Shown: positions 34,054-39,960 of the stretch, piece by piece | How the letters are laid out: each line of letters opens with the position of its first letter | How positions within the stretch are numbered: position 1 is the stretch's first letter | Assembly (NCBI GenBank): GCA_002314935.1 | Contig: DCHW01000018.1 | Span: 1 to 39,960 of the forward strand | From: Clostridiales bacterium UBA1742 | GTDB taxonomy: Bacteria; Bacillota; Clostridia; TANB77; CAG-508 | DNA: 39,960 nucleotides | Direction: 5' to 3' | Made by a program: the position numbers and the translations under genes | The notes under the pieces: model-generated | Told to the model about the DNA's origin: nothing | Databases searched by the model: none | What the model saw: only the letters and a program-made list of their open reading frames with translations

Positions 34054-34365
34054 TTACATATATTCTGCCATTTTACTTACAATTGTATTTTCATCAACAT
34101 ATCCCTCAATTTTATCTACAACATTACCATTTTTAAATACTAACATCGTAGGTACTACATCTATTTCATATTTTGCAGCAAGATTTGGTTCCTTATCTAT
34201 ATCAATTTTAACAATATTAAACTCACCTCTGCTTGTAGAAATTTTTTCCAAAACTGGTGTAAGCATTTTACATGGACCACACCATGTTGCAAAAAAATCA
34301 ACTAATATTGTTTTTTCAGATTTAACAACCTTCTCATTAAATTCTTTATTATTTATTTCAATCAT
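34054..34365 (-). CDS. trxA: Thioredoxin
   Basis: A 103-residue thioredoxin with the active site FATWCGPCKML (WCGPC), the buried Asp in VDFF, and the cis-Pro in VVPTMLVF. Length and fold are standard. It reduces disulfides in cytosolic proteins. First gene of a two-gene unit with an FTR-like protein, with AAGGAGA before the start. No thioredoxin reductase is in the window. Confidence 0.96.
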   Translation of the reverse strand: MIEINNKEFNEKVVKSEKTILVDFFATWCGPCKMLTPVLEKISTSRGEFNIVKIDIDKEPNLAAKYEIDVVPTMLVFKNGNVVDKIEGYVDENTIVSKMAEYM

Positions 34366-34440
34366 ATTTTATCTCCTTATATTTATTTTTTTTATTATAT
34401 CATTATTATTATATTTATAAAAGTATTTTTTATTCTTTTT

Positions 34441-34483
34441 ATATCTTTTATACATTCATATTATATCTTTTATACATTCATAT
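34441..34483. repeat. Tandem 21-bp direct repeat upstream of the radical-SAM gene
   Basis: ATATCTTTTATACATTCATAT occurs twice, at 34441-34461 and 34463-34483, one base apart (period 22), ending 6 bases before the -35 box of the promoter. A spacing of two helical turns suggests an activator or repressor site, or simple tandem duplication. Confidence 0.7.
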
Positions 34484-34488
34484 GCATG

Positions 34489-34517
34489 TTGAAAAACTGC
34501 ATTTTTTATGATATTAT
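34489..34517 (+). promoter_or_regulatory. Promoter of the radical-SAM activase-like gene
   Basis: TTGAAA, 17 bases, TATTAT, ending 21 bases before the start codon, directly downstream of the tandem repeat. Confidence 0.7.
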
Positions 34518-34538
34518 ACTAAAATAAAGGATAAAATT

Positions 34539-35433
34539 ATGTTAGAAAAATTAAACTCTTGTACTATTTGTCCTCATCAATGTAGAATAAATAGAAACTT
34601 AAATCAAAAAGGTAGATGTAAATGTGATAGTTCTATTAAAATAGGACTTTCTTATTTGCACCATTTTGAAGAACCTTGTATTAGTGGTAAACGGCGGTTC
34701 AGGAACAATATTTTTTTCAAATTGTAATTTAAATTGTATTTATTGCCAAAATTACGAAATTAGTCAACTTGGAAATGGAAAAGAAATTTCTATACAAGAA
34801 TTAGCCAATATTTTTCTTGAGCAGCAAAAAAATGGTGCAGAAAATATAAATTTAGTAACACCTACAATGTACGTATATCAAATAATTGAAGCCATAAAAA
34901 TTGCCAAAAATGCTGGATTAACTATACCAATTATTTATAATACAAATTCATACGAAAACATAGAAACAATAAAATTATTAAAAGGTTATATTGATGTTTA
35001 TTTACCAGATTTTAAATATTTTGATAATGAGCTTGGAGAAAAATATTCAAATATAAAAAATTATTTTGATATTGCTTCTAAATCAATTTATGAAATGTAT
35101 TTACAAGTTGGACTACCACAATTTAATGAAAATGGAATTATTACAAAAGGAGTTATAATTAGACACCTAGTTTTACCAAATCATATACAAAATACAAAAA
35201 ACATTTTAAAATGGATTAAAGAAAATTTACCGTCAAAAACCTATATAAGCGTAATGGCACAATACTTTCCAACATATAAAGCTAAAGACAACTATTTGCT
35301 TAATAGAAAATTAACCCAAGAAGAATATGATGAAGTTCTTAATTTTTTATATTCATTAGGTTTAGAAAATGGATATTTTCAAGAATTAGGAACACACGAA
35401 GAAGAATATGTTCCAAATTTTAATTTAAAATAA
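34539..35433 (+). CDS. Radical SAM protein, pyruvate formate-lyase activase-like (COG1313), with a +1 frameshift
   Basis: Two overlapping frames together encode a 297-residue radical SAM protein of the PflX/COG1313 group. The first 51 codons give the N-terminal Cys-rich part (CTICPHQCRINRNLNQKGRC) and end HHFEEPCISGK. The second frame continues GGSGTIFFSNCNLNCIYCQN with the CxxxCxxC cluster site and the rest of the barrel. Both halves are intact and the family motif EEPCISGxxGSGTIFF spans the join. The zero frame meets CGG at 34692 and stops 12 codons later. Skipping the C restores Gly and the exact family length at the join. Such proteins activate glycyl radical enzymes or modify proteins; the target here is unknown. 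Either the shift occurs in translation, or this is a sequencing error or a recent mutation. Confidence 0.85.
34692..34694 (+). other. CGG +1 frameshift site 1 (radical-SAM gene)
   Basis: Sense GGT-AAA-C-GGC-GGT-TCA-GGA. In the zero frame it reads two CGG codons in a row and then TTC AGG. Dropping one base at 34692 gives GKGGSGTIFF. The total span of 895 bases is one more than a multiple of three. Confidence 0.85.
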
Positions 35434-35443
35434 ATATAATTAA

Positions 35444-35472
35444 TTGAGAAAATTAAATGTCAATGATATAAT
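35444..35472 (+). promoter_or_regulatory. Promoter of trmL
   Basis: TTGAGA, 17 bases, then TGA-TATAAT, an extended -10. It lies 22 bases before the trmL start codon. Confidence 0.78.
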
Positions 35473-35494
35473 TTTTACGTAAGGAGATGATTTT

Positions 35495-35989
35495 ATGGCA
35501 TTAAATATTGTACTTGTAGAACCAGAAATACCTCAAAACACTGGAAATATTGCAAGAACTTGTGCAGCCATTGGAGCTAAATTACATTTAGTAAAGCCAT
35601 TAGGATTCGAAATTTCAGATAAATATGTAAAAAGAGCTGGATTAGATTACTGGGATAAATTAGATATAGAGGAACACGAATCGCTTAATGATTTTTTAAA
35701 CAAATATAATCCACAAAATAATATGTTTTTCGTTACTACTAAAGGGCAACATTGTTATTCCGAAATTGAATATTCAAATTTGGATAATGTTTTTCTTCTT
35801 TTTGGTAAAGAAACGAAAGGATTACCGGAAGATCTTTTACAAAGCAATTTAGAAAAATCAATTAGAATTCCAATGAGAGAAACTTTGCGATCTTTAAATT
35901 TGTCTAACTCTGTTGCAATTGTTGCATACGAAGTTTTAAGACAACAAAATTTTTCAAATTTGCAAGAAATTAGTACATATTTTAATTAA
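35495..35989 (+). CDS. trmL: tRNA (cytidine(34)-2'-O)-methyltransferase
   Basis: A 164-residue SPOUT methylase of the TrmL (YibK) group. It 2'-O-methylates the wobble nucleotide C34/U34 of tRNA-Leu isoacceptors using S-adenosylmethionine. SPOUT motifs are intact: motif 1 EPEIPQNTGNIARTCAAIGA, motif 2 FLLFGKETKGLPEDLL, motif 3 IRIPMRETLRSLNLSNSVAI with the knot. The Arg of TLRSLN is encoded by CGA, showing normal reading of CGA. AAGGAG precedes the start. A wobble-modifying enzyme here is not by itself linked to the CGG phenomenon. Confidence 0.95.
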   Translation: MALNIVLVEPEIPQNTGNIARTCAAIGAKLHLVKPLGFEISDKYVKRAGLDYWDKLDIEEHESLNDFLNKYNPQNNMFFVTTKGQHCYSEIEYSNLDNVFLLFGKETKGLPEDLLQSNLEKSIRIPMRETLRSLNLSNSVAIVAYEVLRQQNFSNLQEISTYFN

Positions 35990-36028
35990 AAAATTATAAA
36001 ATTTATTAATAATAGAAAGGAGATTTTT

Positions 36029-36697
36029 ATGTCAGAAATATTTTCTACGTTTTGGTTTGAATCTATAGTTAAATTACTTTTAGGATTTATTTTAGCTGGT
36101 ATTATAGGTGCTGAAAGAGAATCAGTTAATAAACCAGCTGGATTTAAAACTCATTCTTTAATAGGAATTAGTTCAGTTCTTGTAATGCTTTGTGGTGAAT
36201 ATGTTAGAAAATTAAACGGCGATATCGACCCAACAAGAATTCCAGCTCAATTATTGTCTGGGATTGGATTTATAGGCGCTGGAACCATTTTAAGAGACGG
36301 TTTTAATGTAAAAGGATTAACTACTGCCGCTAGTTTACTATCTGTTACTTGTATTGGCTTGTGCATAGGTGCTGGTTTTTATTTAGCAGGAGTATTTGCA
36401 ACAATTATAGTTTATATTGTTCTTGCATATTCTCATAATTTATTTAGCACAGCTGAACATTATTCTAATTTAACAATAAATTTAAAAATAGAAAACTTTA
36501 ATACAGCATTATCAAGCATTCAAGAAATTTTAGATTCCTATAAAATTGAAATTAAAAAAATTAAAAATTCACAAAAAGATCCAGAACTTGCAAAAGATTT
36601 ACAATTAACTTTTAGATATCATAAAAATATTAATATAAATGAAGTTTTAACAAAAATTTCTTTATTAAATGATGTTACTGATTTAGAAGAAGATTAA
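36029..36697 (+). CDS. MgtC/SapB family membrane protein
   Basis: A 222-residue protein. The first 140 residues hold about four to five membrane helices with the MgtC signature: LLGFILAGIIGAERESVNKP, FKTHSLIGISSVLVML, DPTRIPAQLLSGIGFIGAGT, LTTAASLLSVTCIGLCIGAG. The last 80 residues are a small soluble ACT-like C-terminal domain. MgtC-type proteins are linked to magnesium limitation and acid or host stress; the molecular activity is debated. AAAGGAG precedes the start. The stop overlaps the convergent yraN stop by 4 bases, with no terminator between. Confidence 0.92.
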   Translation: MSEIFSTFWFESIVKLLLGFILAGIIGAERESVNKPAGFKTHSLIGISSVLVMLCGEYVRKLNGDIDPTRIPAQLLSGIGFIGAGTILRDGFNVKGLTTAASLLSVTCIGLCIGAGFYLAGVFATIIVYIVLAYSHNLFSTAEHYSNLTINLKIENFNTALSSIQEILDSYKIEIKKIKNSQKDPELAKDLQLTFRYHKNININEVLTKISLLNDVTDLEED

Positions 36698-37047
36698 ATA
36701 ATATTTTGTATATGGTTAATTTTATATTTTTTATCGTGTATATACACTTCAATAACATCAAATCTTATAAATTCATTATATAAATTATTAATATAAATAT
36801 AATATTTGGCTGAATTAAAAATATGTTTTTGTTTAATTTCATTTACGGCTTCAGATGGTAACCCATACATAGTATTTGTTCTAGTTTTCACTTCAACAAA
36901 TACTATTTCTTTTTTATCTAAAGCAACTATATCAATTTCTCCCTGTTTACAAACAAAATTTTTTTCTAATATTTTATATTTATTATTTTCTAAAAATTCC
37001 GAAGCTAATTTTTCTCCAAAATTTCCTAACTCTTTTTTTACATACAT
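36694..37047 (-). CDS. yraN: YraN/UPF0102 family endonuclease-like protein
   Basis: A 117-residue protein with the PD-(D/E)XK-like core of UPF0102: GNFGEKLASEFLENN, then QGEIDIVALDKKEIVFVEVK with the D...ExK set, and TRTNTMYGLPSEAV. It is regularly found with dprA and comM, as here, and is thought to act in DNA processing. The gene follows the dprA stop by 3 bases and completes the comM-dprA-yraN unit. AAAGGA precedes the start, inside the end of dprA. Confidence 0.93.
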   Translation of the reverse strand: MYVKKELGNFGEKLASEFLENNKYKILEKNFVCKQGEIDIVALDKKEIVFVEVKTRTNTMYGLPSEAVNEIKQKHIFNSAKYYIYINNLYNEFIRFDVIEVYIHDKKYKINHIQNII

Positions 37048-37050
37048 TTA

Positions 37051-37912
37051 TTATTCCTTTCTATACATATTTCCAGGTAAAGCTTTTATTAACCCATCTA
37101 GTTCCATCATTGTTAATAATTGAAAGACTTCTGTACTTGGCAAAATAGATTTTCTAACAATCTCATTTATATTAACAGGCATATATGTTAATAATTTATA
37201 TACAGGTTTATATTCATCTTTTATATATTTTTGATTTATTTGAGTTTTACTTGTTTCTTCTATATTAAATTTTTTTAATATTTCATTTATATCAATTAAT
37301 ATTTTTGCACCATTTGCAATTAATTTATTTGTACCAACTCCATTTTTTACACCTAAATTACTAGGTACACAATATACTTCTTTATTTTGTTCTTTTGCAT
37401 ATCTTGCAGTAATAGTACTTCCACTTCTATATTTTGCTTCTACAACTATTGTTAACTTACTTAATCCTGCAATAATCCTATTTCTTTTAGGAAAATTTTT
37501 TGTTTCAGCTTCTTTATTAGGTTCATGTTCACTTACAATTAATCCACCATTATTAATAATTTTTTTATATAATTCTATATTTTCTTTAGGAAAAATATTG
37601 TTTATTCCACCACCTAAAACTGCAATTGTTTTTCCTATTTCATTTATTGAACCTAAATGAGCAGCACTATCTATTCCGTAATGCTAGTCCACTTACAATA
37701 CAAATATTATTTTTAGCTATTTTTTTTGCAATTAAATTTGCATATTTATATCCATACTCTGTGCAATCTCTCGAACCTACAATTGCAATCGAAGGCTTTT
37801 TTAATAAATCTATATTTCCCTCTAAATATAATATTTTAGGTCTATTTTTTATTGCACCCAATCCATTTGGATATGTTTTATCATTCTCATTCAATGATAT
37901 TATATTTTTCAT
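37051..37912 (-). CDS. dprA: DNA processing protein DprA, with a +1 frameshift
   Basis: Two frames together encode a 286-residue DprA (Smf). It loads RecA on incoming single-stranded DNA during transformation. Frame 1, 81 residues, has IAIVGSRDCTEYGYKYANLI and ends ICIVSGLALRNR. Frame 2 starts GIDSAAHLGSINEIGKTIAV and continues through NFPKRNRIIAGLSKLTIVVE, a Rossmann-fold end, and a C-terminal winged-helix region (YMPVNINEIVRKSILPSTEV). I translated the whole second part and found no other break. The zero frame meets CGG at 37678 and stops two codons later. Skipping the C gives SGLALGIDSAAH, the family motif with correct spacing. The N-terminal SAM-like domain is absent, as in short DprA proteins. 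GGAG precedes the start, directly after comM. Confidence 0.88.
37676..37678 (-). other. CGG +1 frameshift site 2 (dprA)
   Basis: Sense GGA-CTA-GCA-TTA-C-GGA-ATA-GAT-AGT. The zero frame reads CGG AAT AGA TAG. Dropping the C at 37678 gives A-L-G-I-D-S, with exactly one residue between Ala and Gly as in the family motif SGLAxGID, so the four bases CGGA stand for one glycine. Confidence 0.88.
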
Positions 37913-37913
37913 T

Positions 37914-39450
37914 TTAATTACTCCAATATTTTTTATCTAAACTTCTGTATAAAATAGCCTCTGCAACATGCTTTTTTTCTATATTTTCTTGTTTCTCCAA
38001 ATCAGCAATAGTTCTTGCTACCTTTAGAATTCTTCCATAAGCTCTTGCACTTAATCCCAATTTTTCAAATGCTGTTTTTAATATTAGTTTGCTTTCATCA
38101 TCCAATTTACAATATTTTTCTATTAATTTTGGAGTTAATTCTGAGTTTGAAAAAATCTTTTCATTTTTATATCTATTTAATTGTATTATTCTTGCCTCAT
38201 TTACTCTTTTTCTTATTTCCAAAGATGACTCCTGTTTAGCATTTCCCTCTAGTTTTTGATATTTTACAGGTGTAACTTCTATTTGAATATCTATTCTATC
38301 TAATAATGGACCACTTATTTTTCCCATATATTTGCTTATTTGTTGTGGTGAGCAATTACATTCTTTTTCTTGCGAACCATAAAACCCGCATGGACATGGA
38401 TTCATAGATGCAACAAACATAAAGTTACATGGATATGTTAAAGTTGCATTAACTCTGCTTATTGTTATTATTCTATCTTCTAATGGTCCTCTTAAAACCT
38501 CCAATGTATTCTTATTAAATTCAGGTAATTCATCTAAAAATAAAACACCATAATGTGCTAAACTTATTTCTCCTGGTTTTGGATTTTTGCCACCTCCAAC
38601 TAATGATACAGCAGAAATTGTATGATGCGGAGCTCTAAATGGTCTATTAGTTATTAAAGGTATATTTTTAGGCAATGTACCTGCAATACTGTGAATTTTT
38701 GTACATTCAAGTGACTCTTCAAAACTTAAATTTGGAAGTATTGATGGTATTCTTCTTGCCATCATTGTTTTACCGCGACCCTGGAGTTCCAATTAATAAA
38801 CAATTGTGTCCACCAGCTGCTGCAATTTCTAATGCTCTTTTTATATTTTCTTGTCCTTTTACATCTTCAAAATCAAAATCATATATATTATTATTTTCAA
38901 AAATTTTTTCAACATTAATTTGTGTTTCTTTTATTTCTATTTCATTATTTAAATATAATACTGTTTCTTTTAGTGTTCTAACCCCTATTACTTTTATTCC
39001 ACTAACAACAGCCGCTTCTTTTTCATTTTCATTTGATACAATAATTTTTTCTATACCCAATTTTTTTGCTTCAACACAAATTGGTAAAATCCCATTAATT
39101 TTATTTACTTTACCATTTAAAGACAATTCACCAATAAAAATAGTTTTCTCTAAATTATTTTTTTGCACTATTCCATTATTTATTAATATTCCAATTGCTA
39201 TTGATAAATCTAGAAATGAACCTTCTTTTTTTGTATTTGCAGGAGCCAAATTAATTATTATCTTTCTACTATTTAATTCAAATCCAGAATTTTTAATTGC
39301 TGTTTTTACTCTTTCTTTTGACTCTTTTATACTCGTATCTGGTAATCCTACAATTTCAAAACATGGCATACCTGGCCCAACATCAACTTGCACTTCTATT
39401 AAATATCCTTCTAATCCATGCAAAGACATACTTTTAATTATTGATAACAT
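37914..39450 (-). CDS. comM: YifB/ComM family Mg-chelatase-like AAA+ ATPase, with a +1 frameshift
   Basis: Two frames together encode a 511-residue ComM, a hexameric AAA+ helicase for branch migration in natural transformation. Frame 1 gives the N-terminal Lon-like ChlI domain (LEGYLIEVQVDVGPGMPCFE, GLPDTSIKESKERVKTAI, APANTKKEGSFLDLSIAIG) and ends LIGTPGSR. Frame 2 continues GKTMMARRIPSILPNLSFEE, FRAPHHTISAVSLVGGG, Walker B GVLFLDELPEF and the Mg-chelatase C-terminal domain. The zero frame reads TCG CGG TAA inside the Walker A motif. Skipping the C gives GTPGSGKT with exact GxxxxGKT spacing. Without the shift the product would lack the ATPase altogether. AAGGT precedes the start. First gene of the comM-dprA-yraN unit, and dprA starts one base after its stop. 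Confidence 0.9.
38774..38776 (-). other. CGG +1 frameshift site 3 (comM Walker A)
   Basis: Sense CCA-GGG-TCG-C-GGT-AAA-ACA. The zero frame is CGG TAA, an immediate stop. Dropping the C at 38776 gives P-G-S-G-K-T. The invariant spacing of Walker A excludes any extra residue, so a -2 shift (which would give GSRGKT) does not fit. This is the most informative of the four sites. Confidence 0.9.
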
Positions 39451-39633
39451 ATTTTACCTTCTTTTTTGGAAATTTTTTTAGAATAAAATTTTATAGATTA
39501 AAAACTTTTTTTATTATATGTTAAATATAATAATATTGCAATATATTTTTTCCATTTTTTGTAAATTAATGAATAATTTTTTATTTTTAGCATATACTAT
39601 TATTATATAAAAGCAAAAAATTGATTCAAAGTG

Positions 39634-39662
39634 TTGACAAATGTGCACATAAAGAGTATACT
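39634..39662 (+). promoter_or_regulatory. Promoter of the initiator tRNA gene
   Basis: TTGACA, 17 bases, TATACT, ending 23 bases before the tRNA. The spacer contains the palindrome ATGTGCACAT, possibly incidental. Confidence 0.85.
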
Positions 39663-39685
39663 AATTAAGTATTAATTTTTTACAT

Positions 39686-39761
39686 CGCGGGGTGGAGCAG
39701 TTGGCAGCTCGTTGGGCTCATAACCCAAAGGTCGATAGTTCGAGTCTATCCCCCGCAACCA
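39686..39761 (+). tRNA. Initiator tRNA-fMet (CAT anticodon)
   Basis: A 76-base tRNA with encoded CCA end. The anticodon loop CTCATAA is flanked by GGG and CCC, three G-C pairs typical of initiators, and the acceptor end has the C1-A72 mismatch that marks formylatable initiator tRNA. The T arm reads GATAG-TTCGAGT-CTATC. It has its own promoter and terminator. No other tRNA is present in the window, so the status of tRNA-Arg reading CGG cannot be judged here. Confidence 0.96.
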
Positions 39762-39769
39762 AAATTTAG

Positions 39770-39806
39770 AATAACTCTTTTCAATTAAATAAAGAGTTAT
39801 TTTTTT
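39770..39806 (+). terminator. Terminator of the initiator tRNA gene
   Basis: An 11-bp perfect stem (AATAACTCTTT with AAAGAGTTATT), 10-base loop and a T-rich tail, 8 bases after the tRNA CCA end. Confidence 0.88.
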
Positions 39807-39847
39807 ATTTTAAATTTATATATTTCTATAAATTGTCAATGATTTTG

Positions 39848-39892
39848 GAAATTTTCACTGTAAAATAGTGTTATTTTATTAGCGAAAATTTC
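39848..39892. promoter_or_regulatory. Nested AT-rich dyad near the right edge
   Basis: GAAATTTTC (39848-39856) and GAAAATTTC (39884-39892) are inverted, with CACT...AGTG as a small inner hairpin. It may be a leader structure or operator of a gene beyond the window. No coding sequence is seen after the tRNA. Confidence 0.35.
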
Positions 39893-39919
39893 ACCCATAT
39901 GTAATCTCTAAGTTAATTT

Positions 39920-39938
39920 GCTCGCCGCGGAGGCGGGC
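39920..39938. other. GC-rich hairpin near the right edge
   Basis: GCTCGCC and GGCGGGC pair (one G-T) around GCGGA. Such a GC-rich block is exceptional in this AT-rich window outside tRNA, and a following TTAATTTTTT run makes a terminator-like layout. It may end a stable RNA gene or begin another; the window stops too soon to tell. Confidence 0.45.
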
Positions 39939-39960
39939 TCAAGATTTAATTTTTTATGTA

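Noticed and set aside
34692..38776. Reassignment of CGG to another amino acid.
   Set aside because: Reassignment keeps the frame, whereas here the frame must change by one base to restore the proteins.
34539..39450. Three independent decayed pseudogenes (radical-SAM, dprA, comM).
   Set aside because: Each gene has only one lesion, always one base, always at CGG, and all remaining motifs and frames are intact. Random decay would not choose the same rare codon three times.
38675..39481. A 268-residue plus-strand frame opposite comM.
   Set aside because: Antisense shadow of comM; the comM sequence has full family motifs.
1..39960. Use of genetic code 4 (TGA read as Trp).
   Set aside because: feoA and the integrase end in TGA at the expected family length, and Trp is coded by TGG.
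1..39960. CRISPR array or insertion sequence.
   Set aside because: No regularly spaced repeats and no transposase gene were seen; the only tandem repeat is the two-unit repeat at 34441-34483.

Overview
The window is strongly AT-rich DNA with short intergenic gaps, strong AGGAGG-type ribosome sites, TGA used as a normal stop, and a gene set typical of an anaerobic, probably gut-associated member of the Clostridia: a two-protein SufC/SufB system, FeoA/FeoB, a ferredoxin-thioredoxin-reductase-like protein beside thioredoxin, ComM/DprA/YraN, and Cna-B/MucBP surface proteins. No species can be named from the sequence alone.

Layout. 0-7.6 kb: a defence-like cluster on the minus strand (C5 cytosine methylase with a very long coiled-coil insert, HNH endonuclease, MazG-like pyrophosphohydrolase, nuclease-DUF2075 helicase, two unknown proteins, metallophosphoesterase). 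7.7-16.1 kb: an integrative-element-like or scarred mobile region with a RepA_N-type initiator, an excisionase-like HTH protein, Nudix, GNAT and CDP-alcohol phosphotransferase cargo, a zinc-binding DUF6076-like protein, an unknown gene pair and a tyrosine integrase, followed by an internally deleted copy of the phosphotransferase gene. 16.2-18.9 kb: a lipoprotein and a second unknown gene set whose small member is paralogous to one in the mobile region. 19-33.6 kb: dtd, two secreted or surface proteins, a cysteine-rich membrane protein, feoAB, a secreted lipase-like protein, sufCB and a 1971-residue adhesin. 33.8-39.96 kb: FTR-like protein and thioredoxin, a radical-SAM activase-like gene, trmL, mgtC-like gene, yraN, dprA, comM and an initiator tRNA.

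Main observation. Three conserved genes (radical-SAM activase-like, dprA, comM) are each interrupted by exactly one extra base, and each break lies at an in-frame CGG codon. Skipping the C of CGG and reading the next three bases (GGN, glycine) restores the family motif exactly: Walker A GTPGSGKT in ComM, the SGLAxGID motif in DprA, and the GSGTIFF segment before the radical-SAM cysteines. My base-by-base reading of all genes on both strands found only one other gene with an in-frame CGG codon, near the end of an unknown gene at 18.38 kb. There too, skipping the C joins it in frame to the overlapping next gene. CGA, CGC and CGT occur in ordinary positions. This suggests that CGG is not read as arginine here but is a +1 frameshift signal, or a four-base CGGN codon read as glycine. 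A systematic sequencing artefact is the main alternative.

Other structure worth attention: a pair of inverted hairpin elements with compensatory base changes around the rep-to-phosphotransferase segment, and a recurring TATACAATT dyad at the excisionase, DUF6076-like and integrase promoters.
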